Source: Diacronema lutheri
Taxonomy: Eukaryota > Haptophyta > Pavlovophyceae > Pavlovales > Pavlovaceae
DNA: 64,000 nt
Reading direction: 5' to 3'
Assembly (NCBI GenBank): GCA_019448385.1
Contig: JAGTXO010000006.1
Location: forward strand, 248,001 to 312,000
The notes beneath the pieces are model-generated. The model saw only the letters and a list, made by a program, of their open reading frames with translations. It ran no database searches and was not told the origin of the DNA. Positions 42,822-52,284 of the stretch are shown here, in pieces. The position numbers were made by a program, and so were the translations under genes. Each line of letters starts with the position of its first letter. Position 1 is the first letter of the stretch.

Positions 42822-44525
42822 ACACACGCACGCGCCATTCCCGACCATCGCGTCGTCCCACCAGCGCCCGCGCGCCCATTCGCCCCCCCGCTTCCTCTTG
42901 CGCCCATTTGCCCCCGCATCCTCTTGCGCGCAGCTTGTCGAGCGCGTCAAAGAGTACGAGCGCGCCCTCGTCGCGGCCGACGAGCGGCGCGCGGCTGAGC
43001 GCGAGGGCGAGCACGCGCGGCACGTCGCCGAGCTCACCGCGCAGCAGCGCGCGCACGAGCTGCAGCTCGCCGAGGTGGAGCGCGTGCACGCCGCCGAGCT
43101 GCGCGCCGCGCGTGCCGACGTGTCCGCGCGCGGTGCCGAGCTCGGCGCACAGCGGCGGGCGGCGGACGAGCGATGCGCGGCCGAGCTTGGCGAACAGCAG
43201 CGTGCGTACGAGCTGCAGCTCGCCGAGCTCACGCGCGCGCACGCCACCGAACTGCAGCGCGCGCGCGCGGATGTGCGGCCCGCGCGCGCGCACGCCGAGG
43301 AGGCGGGGTTGCACGCCGGCCTCGAGGCGGCGCTCCGGCAGGCGGCGGACGCGCGAGACGACGCGGCGCGCGCACGGCTCGACGCGGACGCGCTACGCGC
43401 GCGCGTGGCGGAGCGCGAGCGCATGGCGGGCATCGAGCTGGCGGAGAAGGAGGCGCAGTTGGCGTCGAACATGCGGCTGGTGCGAACGGGCGTGCGCGCG
43501 GCGCGCGCGCGCGCGCCCGTTCACGCCTCCACCGACGCGCGTCGACGCGCCCGCGCCGCGCCCGCGCCGCACGCGCCACGCGCGCGCTCGTCGCGCAGGA
43601 GGTCGAGAGCCTCGAGTTCCAGCTGCGCACCGACGGGGCGGAGCGCGCGCGGCTGCTCGCGCGCGTCGCCGAGCTCGAGGGACGGCTGCGCGAGCTCGTC
43701 GCCGTCGCGCAGCACAACATGCTGCACGGCGTGCACGACGGGCGCGAGCCGGCGGGCCACGGCCGCGCCGCGCGCGCCGCGCCGCGCGCCGATGCGCCGG
43801 ACCTGTCCGGCGCGGTGCGTGCGGAGGGGCGGACTCTCATTGTTGGCGCGCGCGCGGCGCTCCCGTCGCACGCCGAGCTCATCTCGCACGCCGGCGGCGC
43901 GAAGGCGCTGCGGTACGATCAGTGCAGCCTCGAGTGCGGGCCGTCGGCGGTTGGAACGGGCGCGGCTGAGGGCTGGGCGCCTGCCGCGTACAGCGGCGAA
44001 CTGAGGCGAACGCCAACAGCGACGGGCGTGCGCATGGTGCTCGCCGGCGTCGGCGCCGAGTCGCCCGAGCCGGACCCGCCCAAGCGCAAGCTGAGCGGCG
44101 CGGCCGCCGCGCCCGGCGACGCTCAGGGCGCGCGCGAAGGCGACTCGCCCGACGCGGGCGAGCCCAAGCGCACGCGCAGCGGCGAGCTGGCGGCCAACAG
44201 CGTGCGCTCGCCCGACGTGCGCCGGCCGCTGCTCGACGCGCCGCAGCCGTCCGCGGGCGACGCTGACGCCGTCGGCGGCGGCGGTGGCGGCGGCGGCGAC
44301 GACGACGGCGGCGGCGGCAGCGAGCGAGCTGCGCAAGCCGCGGGCGGCTCGGGCCGTGCGCGCGAGATTGCAGCGAGAGTGGCGGCGCGTGAGCAGGAGG
44401 CGGTTGCCAAGCACAAGCCCGCGGCGCGGCTCCTCGGCATGCCATTCGCGCGCGGCAAGCCGCCGCCGCCGCCCGAGCCGACGCCCGTCGCCGGCCGGAC
44501 GCGCACGCGCGCCGCGCGCAAGTGA
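41053..44525 (+). CDS. Kinesin motor protein, kinesin-6 (KIF20/MKLP)-like
   Basis: Exons 41053-42744, 42934-43479 and 43599-44525 encode about 1,054 residues. The motor is N-terminal after a Pro-rich start: VYVRVRP, P-loop [13 protein letters not shown] (about 140-151), switch I NSDSSRSH (about 285) and switch [10 protein letters not shown] (about 312). The GVTNxGKT form of the P-loop is typical of kinesin-6, as is [12 protein letters not shown]. Long coiled coils with [20 protein letters not shown]-type heptads follow, then a Gly/Asp-rich basic tail. Intron 1 holds a CA dinucleotide array; its donor is either GTGGGG (42745) or a GC donor after CAG at 42708, both in phase 0. Kinesin-6 motors act at the spindle midzone and in cytokinesis. 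Confidence 0.9.
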
Positions 44526-45005
44526 GGCGCGCGCGGGCTCGTGCGCGCTACCCGCTAGATTCAGCGGAGAGCGCGCGCTGTGGGTGCTCCCCCCCCCCCC
44601 CCCCCCCTCCCCTTTTCCCCCTCGCCACGAGAGCGCGTCACGGGGCGAGAGATGGGCGAGGTCGGATGCCAATGAGCACGAGCGGGCTGTATTCTTCTTT
44701 GCAGATGAGAGGCCGCCGCGCGCTCAGGCCGCCGTCGGCGGTCGCCCGCGCACATATGCCCGGGTGGACCGCGCGCACGGGCCGAACCTTTCGGGTGACC
44801 CGCGCGTTGGCGCGCCGACTCGACCACGTCGCCTACCCAAAACCAGCGTAAAAAACCCCTCGCGCGCACCATGGAACTTTTCTCGGCACAATTCGACTGT
44901 TTCAGCTTCAGCCGCCCTCGTGTGGAGCCGCTGGACGGCGGGCTGGGCGGCAGGCTTGGCGGCGGGCTGGACGGCGGGCTGGGCGGCAAAGAGTGAAAGC
45001 TTGTT
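44526..45005. other. 480 bp spacer with C19 run and short GGCGGGCTGG repeats
   Basis: C19 occupies 44589-44607, 64 bases beyond the kinesin stop. Short direct repeats of the form GGCGGGCTGGACGGC occur at 44935-44990, directly upstream of the next gene. No gene is supported. Confidence 0.7.
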
Positions 45006-46157
45006 ATGCCGCCGCTCCTTCTCCTCCTCCTCCTCCTCCTGCTTGACCTTGCCGACGCGGCGCGCCGGGTGAGCGTCTGGCGCGAGGGCACGCCGCTACG
45101 GCCGTCCAGCGCAACCGACGTGCTCCTCCTTCCCAACTGCTCGGTTGCGCGCGCGTTCGTCGCGTCGCTGCCGGCGGCAGGCGCGCCTGCGCGCGCGTGG
45201 CGGCCGTGGCGTGCGTACGTCGACGAGGTGTACGGCGAGCCGGCGGCGGGTCTCGTGAGCGTGGCCGATTTCAACGTCTTCTTCGGCGTCGCGCTCCGCT
45301 GGCCGCCCACCGTGCCCGACCAGCTCGCGTGCGGCGCATTCACGCTATTCACGACCTTCCTCGCCGCGCACCGCTCGCCGCGCCCATCGCTGGTCGTACG
45401 CCGGCCGGCAGAGCGGTACGACGCGGCGAACGGAAGCTACGTTGAGGTGTACCGAAGCAGCCACTACCTCGCGCCCGAGGGCGTCGGCTACGGCTGCTGG
45501 TTTTACATGGCGCGCGGCACGGGCGCGTGGGTGCACGCGGGCGCGACGCGCGTCGTCACGCGCCAATACGCGGGCGTCGCGTGGGGGCTGTTGGCTGACG
45601 CGCGCGCGCGCGGCACGCGCCGGCGAGTGACGGCACTTGCGCCGCGCGGCGGCTTCCTGTGTGTAACGCTCGAATCACCCGCCGCCGAGCCGCTCTGCGT
45701 CGGCAGCGCCGACCCGCGCGCCGCGTCCGACTCGTCGCGCGCCCCAAACGAGGCGCTGCGCATCGGGCCCGAGCTGTGCACGGGCGCGCTGCGTAGCGGC
45801 GGCGACGCAGCGAGCACGGCGGGCGCGCCGCGCCGCGGTGCACTCTATGCGTTGCCCGTCGCAGACGGCACTTGGCCGCTCACCGCGCGCCGGCTTGGCC
45901 TGGATTCCTTGCAGGTCGTCCCGACCACACGCCCGGGCCACGCGGAAATCGTGCTCGTCGGGCGGAGCTGCATGGAGCAGCGCGAGGCGCTCGGCCGATG
46001 CGCGCCGCCCGGCGTCGTCTTCGCTGGGCTTCACCCCCGCGCGCGCGCCGGGCCGCCGCGTGCGTGCGACTGTCGAGAGGCCGGGTCCGTGCGCTCGGCG
46101 CGCACGCGCGCCAACGAGCTGATGCGCTGCGAGCCTTCAGGCGCACGCCACCCCTAG
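45006..46157 (+). CDS. Secreted or luminal protein of unknown function
   Basis: 383 residues. A strong signal peptide (MPPLLLLLLLLLLDLADAAR) supports the ATG at 45006. Aromatic-rich blocks (VDEVYGEPAAGLVSVADFNV, EGVGYGCWFYMARGTGAWVH, TRQYAGVAWGLLADARARGT) look like a folded luminal domain, and paired cysteines occur throughout, including a C-terminal CMEQREALGRC and CDC. N-glycosylation sites NCS and NGS are visible. No family is recognised. The stop TAG (46155-46157) overlaps the stop of the opposite gene in a CTAG tetramer. Confidence 0.7.
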   Translation: MPPLLLLLLLLLLDLADAARRVSVWREGTPLRPSSATDVLLLPNCSVARAFVASLPAAGAPARAWRPWRAYVDEVYGEPAAGLVSVADFNVFFGVALRWPPTVPDQLACGAFTLFTTFLAAHRSPRPSLVVRRPAERYDAANGSYVEVYRSSHYLAPEGVGYGCWFYMARGTGAWVHAGATRVVTRQYAGVAWGLLADARARGTRRRVTALAPRGGFLCVTLESPAAEPLCVGSADPRAASDSSRAPNEALRIGPELCTGALRSGGDAASTAGAPRRGALYALPVADGTWPLTARRLGLDSLQVVPTTRPGHAEIVLVGRSCMEQREALGRCAPPGVVFAGLHPRARAGPPRACDCREAGSVRSARTRANELMRCEPSGARHP

Positions 46158-46969
46158 CTGGCACTTTTTTCTGGCCGGGGGGCGTGCGCCGCGTGTTCCC
46201 ACCACTCGCCGTGCTCGCGGCTCGATGTAGGCGTGCGCCGGCTGAGAGCAGCGGCGATCTCGCGATGGCGGTCGACGAGCGCGACGCGGTGCTTGAGCGC
46301 ACGGAGGGCGGCGGCGAGAGCGGGGTCGGCCGCCACATCCGCTCCGCGCACGCCGCGCAGCCCGCGCTCGACAGGCTCGAAGGCCGCGCGCCGCTCGGCG
46401 ACGGCCGCCGCGTCGCGGGCGATGGCCGCGCGCTCGAACGCTTGCCGCCTGAGTGCATCGGTCGAGAGGAGCTGCTGCGCGCTGAGCGGCGCGCCAAGCT
46501 CGCCGAGTGTGAGCTTGTGCCGCAGCTCGGGCATCCGCGGCATCCTCGCCAGGGTCTTGACGCGGTTGCCCTCGCCGTCCCACTCGGCAAATGAGCCGAT
46601 CGCCTCGTTCGTCGTACGCGCCTGCCGCTCGAAGAAGGCGTCGAGCGGCGTCTTGTCGGCGCGCGCGCGCGGCTGCACGGGCGCGCGCAGTGACGGCGCC
46701 CGCGCCGCGCGTGTCGCGATCGAGACGTCTGCAAAGTCAGCGGCTGTCGCGTACGTCTCGCGCACGGCTGTCGCGGCCGCGACCTCGTCGCGCATGTCGC
46801 CCAGGCGCTCGTGCAGCCGGGCTGCGCGGTCAACATGCTCGGCGCCGGCGGCGCGGCCGCCCGGTACCCTCTCCTGGGCGCCGCCGATGATATTGGGCGT
46901 GAACCACTCGCCCATCCGCACGCCCCCCGCCCTGCCGCGAGGCGGCGGGCGTTTGGGGTCGCCCCGCAT
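46154..46969 (-). CDS. Unknown soluble protein, helical
   Basis: The ATG at 46969 (MRGDPKRPPPRGRAGG) gives 271 residues; an internal ATG precedes GEWFTPNIIGGAQE. The body is helical with balanced charge: DKTPLDAFFERQARTTNEAI, GSFAEWDGEGNRVKTLARMP and RMPELRHKLTLGELGAPLSA. The C-terminal half is Ala/Arg/Glu-rich and probably a coiled coil. It lacks signal or membrane segments. No family is recognised; cilium-associated or cytosolic scaffold proteins have this look, which is only an impression. Confidence 0.6.
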   Translation of the reverse strand: MRGDPKRPPPRGRAGGVRMGEWFTPNIIGGAQERVPGGRAAGAEHVDRAARLHERLGDMRDEVAAATAVRETYATAADFADVSIATRAARAPSLRAPVQPRARADKTPLDAFFERQARTTNEAIGSFAEWDGEGNRVKTLARMPRMPELRHKLTLGELGAPLSAQQLLSTDALRRQAFERAAIARDAAAVAERRAAFEPVERGLRGVRGADVAADPALAAALRALKHRVALVDRHREIAAALSRRTPTSSREHGEWWEHAAHAPRPEKSAS

Positions 46970-47188
46970 GCTGCCCTCCGCGGGGCGTAACCGCGCGGCC
47001 AAAAAGATTTTAAAAACAGCGTTCTCCCTTCGCTGCGCTGGCGTCAGTGACGCGTCGCCTCGCAACGATGGCCGCGCGTGACGATGTGACGTGACGTTCG
47101 TCACCGTCGCGGCATCGCGTGACGGTGACGAGTGACGGTCGCGAAGATCGTCGCGACGATGAGCGCCGGCACACTTCCAACAGCCATG

Positions 47189-47276
47189 TCGCCAGTAACC
47201 GCGAGCGCGCCGTAGGCGTCTTCCCGGGGAGACGCCTACGGCGACGCCCCCCCCCTCGCGGCGGCTACTGGCGTCG
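47189..47276. repeat. Foldback: nearly palindromic 88 bp
   Basis: The perfect core arms 47208-47221 and 47230-47243 (CGCCGTAGGCGTCT / AGACGCCTACGGCG) surround the 8-base loop TCCCGGGG. Outside them the outer arms CGCCAGTAACCGCGAG and CTCGCGGCGGCTACTGGCG also pair, with small bulges and an intervening C9. The whole could fold into one long hairpin or be a short foldback element. Confidence 0.8.
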
Positions 47277-47590
47277 CCCACGACCACGTCTCGAAGCTGC
47301 GCCATGAAGCCGCTCTTAACCTGCTCGCCTCGCTCGCTCGCAATTGCGATGGGACGTTCGCGCGGCGCCAGGACGCGGAAATCTTTTGCTCCGTGCTCGC
47401 CGGCGTGCCGCCGGCCGGGCGCGCAGCTCTGCGGTCTCGGTGCGTGCTCACCGTCGATATTGTCGTCGTGCTCAATGGCATGGGCTCGGCGCCCCAGCTC
47501 GCGCAGACACCGTGCGAGCTTAAGTCGATCTCGTACTGCCCCACGCGCTACGGCCAGTCGGACACTCGTCGCTGTCAGGCCGCTGAGAGC
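47215..47590 (+). other. Plus-strand stretch with protein-like composition, gene model unresolved
   Basis: After a stop at 47212-47214 one plus frame reads a convincing, varied sequence (HDHVSKLRHEAALNLLASLA, RNCDGTFARRQDAEIFCSVL, CVLTVDIVVVLNGMGSAPQL, ELKSISYCPTRYGQ) but has no ATG. The ATG at 47158 (MSAGTLPTAMSPVTASAP) is in another frame, and no normal-sized intron links them. Downstream, a different plus frame (47647-48204) and a minus frame compete. It may be an exon of an unrecognised gene or antisense chance. Confidence 0.35.
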
Positions 47591-48562
47591 GGCGGGCGGC
47601 GGCCGTCGGCGGCAAACGGCGGCGCGAGTGCGCCCAGCTCGACGGGGTGCCCTACGAGCGTGCGCTGCAAGGTCGCCACCTGCCGCCAACCGCGCGCAAC
47701 ATTTGCGTCCGCGTCCAGCTCCGCCTTCGTGGGCACGTCGGCGGGCCGAGCGGCATTCGACTCGTCGGATGCACCTTCTGGCCCGAGCGCACGCGCGTCA
47801 TGGCCGCGCGCGAGCGCGGCGACCGCGTGCGTGATCGCGCCGCGCAGCCGCTCCGCCGCCTCGGCGTGCTCGCCGCGCTCGACGAGACGGAGCGCAAGCG
47901 CAGCTTCGCCGCCACCGCCGCCGCCGCCGCCGGCCAGGCGTTCGTGCTGCTCGTCGGCGGACGGAGCGTCGGCGGCGGCGTCGGGCGTCGCGGCCGCGCG
48001 CGCCACGTCGTCCGCCACGCACGGGCGCAGCGCCTCGCGCGCGGCGCACGCGGCGACGCTCGCGCTCACCGCGGCGCCGACCGGCGCGCCGTCCATGCCG
48101 GCATCGTCGCCAGCACCTACGAGCTGGCGCGCGTGTACCGCGAGCGCCTGCAAGCGTTGCGTGCGCTCCGCGGCGAAGAGGGAGAGGAGGAGCTGCGCGG
48201 ATGAGCGCGCTGCGGCGTCGAGCCCGCGTGCGCCATCCGCGCCGGCCGAGCCGAGCGCGCGCAGCGTGGCAGACGCGTCGCCGTCATTGGCCGCGCACGC
48301 GGCTGCGCGCAGCGCGGCGGCGGCGGGCAGCGCGGCGGCGGCTTCGGCGGCTGTCGAGATGGCCGGCGCGCCTGCGCCGTCCGCGCCGTCCGCCGCGAGC
48401 TCGGCGAGGGCTGCGAACCGCACGGCCGCGCCGTCGAGGTCGCCCGCGATAATCCGCGCGATCGCGCAGCGCGGCGCGCGGCGGCGGCGCGCTGGCCACG
48501 GAGGGGAAGCCTGCGTCAAGCGCTCCGGCGAGCGCGGCACGCGCGTCGGCGCACGTGCCCAT
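47575..48562 (-). CDS. Ala-rich helical-repeat protein, provisional
   Basis: The ATG at 48562 starts MGTCADARAALAGALDAGFP. From about 48480 on the protein-like reading continues in a neighbouring frame (RCAIARIIAGDLDGAAVRFA, ALAELAADGADGAGAP), so an intron or an indel must lie near 48470-48520; none with good borders was found. The rest is Ala-rich with balanced Asp/Glu, including a TPR-like helix pair (ALRLVERGEHAEAAERLRGA, ITHAVAALARGHDARALGPE), and stops at 47575. A plus-strand frame over 47647-48204 is equally free of stops. Minus is preferred for its acidic/basic balance, but strand choice is not certain. Confidence 0.42.
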
Positions 48563-48641
48563 TAAAAAAAAAAAAGTTCCCGCGCGTCGGCTTAGAGTCC
48601 GCGCGCCAGAGAAGCTCCCATAAAAAAAAAAAGTTCCCGCG
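48559..48641. repeat. Direct repeat with A-runs upstream of the RIMOC1-like gene
   Basis: The word CCCAT, a run of 11-12 A and GTTCCCGCG occurs twice, at 48559-48583 and 48616-48641. The second copy also forms a short inverted repeat with TATGGGAG at 48652. This is the most AT-rich spacer nearby and probably contains both divergent promoters. Confidence 0.75.
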
Positions 48642-48688
48642 GGCGAAGTTTCTATGGGAGGAAGCTTTTGTTTTTATGAACGAATGAT

Positions 48689-49558
48689 ATGGAGACCTCG
48701 CTCCGGCACGCCTGTGTGCGCCTCGAGGCGGTCGCGCGGCGCGTCTGCGCCGACTTTGAGCCGCCAAAGCCCGTCGCGTCGGCCAATGCATGCGATTGGC
48801 TCGACGTCCTGCTCCATCTCTCCTTTGCGATCGAGCAGGCGCTCACGGTCGACGGCTTTGTGCCCGACGAGTACGACGAGCTCGTCGCGGTGCTCGACGG
48901 TGTGCGCGCCGACGGCGCGAGCATCGACGAGATGCTCGGCCACGACCACGCAGAGCTGCTTCGGTGGCGGCGCGGTGCGATTCATTACGCCGCTGCCTCC
49001 ACGTGGGTGGGCGCGCCCGTCGGCCTCGACGAGGCGGCCGAGGCCGCGCGTTGCGCCGCCGCCGCGCGCGAGCAGCCGCGCTTCATCCCGGCATGCGAGG
49101 CGGGAGCCGACGTGCTGCAGGAGCTGATCGCGTGCGCCGCGCAGCGCCACGCCGATGCCGAGCGCACGCACCCGCCCGAGCCCGCGCTCTCATCTGGCTT
49201 TGCGGAGGACGACGCGTCCGCGCACGGTGCGCCAGGCGTCCGCAGCGGTGGCAGCCCGGTGGAGGGCGGCACGGCGGGCGAGCTGCTGCGCATGGGCGTG
49301 CGCTCGGACGCGCACGTGCTCGCTCTCATGTACGCCGCGGACATGCTCTTCTGGCGGCACTGCTGCGCGGCGAGCGCGGCCGCAATCCAGACGCCGGAAG
49401 TGCAAGCCGAACCGCGTGCTGGAGGCGATTGGCGAGAGCGCTCGCTGCAGTGCGCGCGCGCATTCATCGTCGTCGTGACCGAGCTGCTGCCCCAGCACGT
49501 TGGGTGGGAGCGCGGACGAGCCGACGAGCTCGTTCGGCGTCTCTCGCGTGCGCGCTAA
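48689..49558 (+). CDS. RIMOC1-like (C5orf51 family) protein
   Basis: 289 residues from the ATG at 48689. Two blocks match the animal protein in order and spacing: AELLRWRRGAIHYAAASTW (human CLSWRRGALLYMY) and AGELLRMGVRSDAHVLALMY with AADMLFWRHCC (human AKLLSAGIFSDIHLLAMMYS, GEMCYWGSKYCA). The N-terminal helices also agree in length. Human RIMOC1 binds the MON1-CCZ1 exchange factor and RAB7A and helps late-endosome and mitophagy traffic. The assignment is from remembered sequence and is moderately certain. An acidic low-complexity insert lies at about 165-200. It converges on the nitrate transporter, with G22 between. Confidence 0.75.
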   Translation: METSLRHACVRLEAVARRVCADFEPPKPVASANACDWLDVLLHLSFAIEQALTVDGFVPDEYDELVAVLDGVRADGASIDEMLGHDHAELLRWRRGAIHYAAASTWVGAPVGLDEAAEAARCAAAAREQPRFIPACEAGADVLQELIACAAQRHADAERTHPPEPALSSGFAEDDASAHGAPGVRSGGSPVEGGTAGELLRMGVRSDAHVLALMYAADMLFWRHCCAASAAAIQTPEVQAEPRAGGDWRERSLQCARAFIVVVTELLPQHVGWERGRADELVRRLSRAR

Positions 49559-49610
49559 GTTTTTGAGTGGGAGGGGGGGGGGGGGGGGGGGGGGAGCGTT
49601 GAACTCGGCT

Positions 49611-51178
49611 TCATGCCATTGGCGGCTCGGGCGCAGTCCGCCTGCCGCGCTGCGACCTGCCGTCGGGCTGTTGCGCATCGTCAACGCGGGTCTGCGGCCA
49701 CAGCATGGAGCCAAACTCGGGGTAGTGGATGAGCGGGATGAGGAGCGCGGTGCCGACGACGCAGATGCCGTGCACGAAGAAAGGTTGGCGCGGGTCGGCG
49801 TGGTCGGCATAGGCCGTGTAGATGAGCGACCACATCACCGCGCCAAAGTTGCCGCCCGCGCCGACGATGCCCGCGACGGGGCCGAGCGCGTCGAGGTGCG
49901 CGCCCACGTAGGGCACGATGGCGTACTGCGCGCCCTCGGCCATCTGCACCATGATCGAGAAGGCGACGAGCGTGGCGATCGCGCCAGCAAAATCGTCCTT
50001 CTCAAAGCGCGAGAATGCGACGAGCATGCAGCCCACGCCGAGCTGCGTGCAAAAGAAGACCCAGTGACGGCCGCGGTGCGAGAAGCGCGCGTTGGCCAGG
50101 TCGGACGCGATGCCGCCAAGCGAGCGCGCGAAGAGGTTCATCAGACCGAAGAGCGACGCGGCGAGGCCGGCGGCCTGGAGCGAAAGGCCAAAGAAGTCAA
50201 AGAAATAGGCGGCGAGCACGTTGTTCATCGCCAGCTCGGTCCCAAAGCAGCCGCCGTACGCGACGAAGAGCAGACACACGCGCGGGTCGGACGCGGCAAC
50301 CAAAAACATGCGGATGCCGCTCTGCTCCGCGCGCTCGCCCGATGCGTACAGCGCCTGATATGTGCCCTCGGGCACATCGTCCGAGATCAGGTAGATGATG
50401 ACGCCGACGAGGAAGAGGAGCACGGCGGGCACGAGCACGGCAAAGCGCCACGCGAGATCGAAGCCCAGCGCGAGGAACCAGGTGAGCACCCACGGCATGA
50501 ACACCTGCGTGAAGCCGCCGCCCAGGTTGCCCCAGCCGGCGGACGTTGCGTTGGCCGTGCCGACGACGTTGTGCGAGAACATGACCGACGTCCAAAACTG
50601 CGTGATCACGAACGTTGCGCCCATCCCACCGATAAAGAAGCGCACGGCCGCGAACGACGCGCCGTCAACTGCCGCGCCGGCGAGCGCGAGCGGCACCGAG
50701 AAGATCATCACGACAAACGCCTGCGAGAAGCGCGGGCCGTACGTCTCGGCCCACGCGCCGACGATCAGCCGCATGCCAATTGTGCCCGCGACCGAGACGG
50801 TGTTCGCGTTGCTGATCGCGCTCCGGCACCGCACGCGGCACTCGCAGTCGCGCGGCGACGCAAAGTCGTCCCAGCCGCCATTGTCGCACAGGCCGAGCGA
50901 GACGCGCACGACCGGCATGAGCGGCGCGAGCGCAAACCAACCGGTGAAGGCGAGGAAAAAGGAAACCCACGCGCAGTGGAAGGCGCGCATGTGCGGCCGA
51001 GACGAGTCCCACAGCTTGATCTCCGTGGCCTGCGCGTGCAGCGCGCGCGCATGGGCTTGCGGGTCTCATGAAGCCCGCGCGCGGCAGAGCGAGCGCGCGC
51101 CGACGCAAGCGCGCGGTGTGTGACACGCGCCTTGTTATCCTTGTCCACCTGCAGCGCGTACACACGCGCTGGGGGCAT
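49611..51178 (-). CDS. NRT2: NRT2-type high-affinity nitrate transporter (MFS, NNP family)
   Basis: Exons 51178-51127 and 51055-49611 encode 498 residues with twelve helices. Family marks: N-terminus ATEIKLWDSSRPHMRAFHCA, WVSFFLAFTGWFALAPLMPV, the first nitrate signature SAGWGNLGGGFTQVF and the second GAGGNFGAVMWSL. The 71-base intron (GTGTCA...GCAAG, phase 1) links the short first exon (MPPARVYALQVDKDNKA) to PHARALHAQ just before the conserved KLWDSSRPH. An insert with four cysteines (CDNGGWDDFASPRDCECRVRC) after helix 1 is a lineage feature. It imports nitrate with protons at the plasma membrane and, with nitrate reductase and the FNT channel gene at 4811, would feed plastid nitrite. Confidence 0.94.
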
Positions 51179-51308
51179 GGCGGCGACCATCCGCCCTGGT
51201 GATGAAAAGGTGGCAACCGCCAACCCTGGTGATGAAGCTTTTTAGATTTTACTTTTTACCGACGCTCCTTTAGGTCAAAAGCGGTGGTCGGGGAGAGGCA
51301 GGCCTCTT

Positions 51309-52099
51309 TTGAGTCTTTTCAAAGAACTTGCGCGCTCCATTTCGGGAGGACGCTGCGTGATGGCGACATCGCCGCCCCGCCCATCTTTGCCACCGGCCTG
51401 GTCTTTCATCGCCAGCAAATTGCCCGACGACATCCGAGCGGTGCTCGAGGACATGGTAATGCAGATGGAGGATAAGGTCAGGTTGATCGACAAATCCAAC
51501 GACAAGTTGATCATCACCAAGGACAGGATCATTGTACAGATGGAGCACGAGATGGAGAAGATCAACGAGTTCAACGAGATGGAGAAGAACAGATTATGCA
51601 CAAGAACGAGATAATCATCAAGAGGCCAAGGTCAAGTGGCCTAAAGACCTGACTGGCTGCTGCGCTGCGCATACCCGGGTAGCCTCTCAAGGCCGGGTGC
51701 CCTGTTCAACCAGCTGATGGACGACCTCGTCGGCAAGACCACGGGCACACTCCAGCCCGCCTTCGAGCAGCAATACAACGAGCTGGCCGCAGAGTTCAAG
51801 GTGGGCCAGTACGAAGCGTCGTCTTTCACGGCGATCACAGGCGCAGCGGCAGCAGCAGCAGCAGCAGCATGCTTTCATCTTTGCCGCCATCCAGAGGAAG
51901 TGCGCAGACGAGGGGCTTCTGCTCGACCCGGCGCTGCAGACCATCCTGGTGCTCACGACGGACTTTGCAAACGTGGAAGGAACAATAATGGGCGGATGTT
52001 ACACGTCGCAGCCGATGCCTGCCCTCCCGCTCAAGGAGCTCGAGGAGAAGCAGATGATCGAGGGCGAGGCCGGGCGCTCGGCAGACGGCCCGCAATAAT
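51309..52099 (+). other. Lower-GC coding-like segment of unknown origin
   Basis: Base composition and codon use differ visibly from all neighbours (AAG, ATC, GAC, AAC-rich). An open frame 51309-51614 (ATG also at 51360) encodes a coiled-coil-like protein (LPDDIRAVLEDMVMQMEDKV, RLIDKSNDKLIITKDRIIVQ, MEHEMEKINEFNEMEKN). Further protein-like pieces follow in other frames (LFNQLMDDLVGKTTGTLQPA, QQYNELAAEFKVGQYEASSF; then AIQRKCADEGLLLDPALQTI, VLTTDFANVEGTIMGGCYTS), separated by a GCA repeat. No family is recognised. It may be a transferred or decaying gene. Confidence 0.5.
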
Positions 52100-52147
52100 T
52101 CGCAAAGGGCGCGGGCCAATCGAGACTCTCCCCTTGCGCGGTTTAGC

Positions 52148-52184
52148 GGGGGGGGGGTGGGGGGGGGGGGGGGGGGGGGGGGGG
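52148..52184. repeat. G10-T-G26 homopolymer at a convergent gene junction
   Basis: Between the end of the lower-GC segment (52099) and the stop of the Agenet-like gene (52285). Confidence 0.95.
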
Positions 52185-52284
52185 CAAAACCTCCGTCGGG
52201 ACGGCCAGCTCGTGCTCTTTGACCACGACGGCCTGCTGCGGCTTGCTCTTCATGCTACGTGACCACGATCGAGCCAGCCACCTG

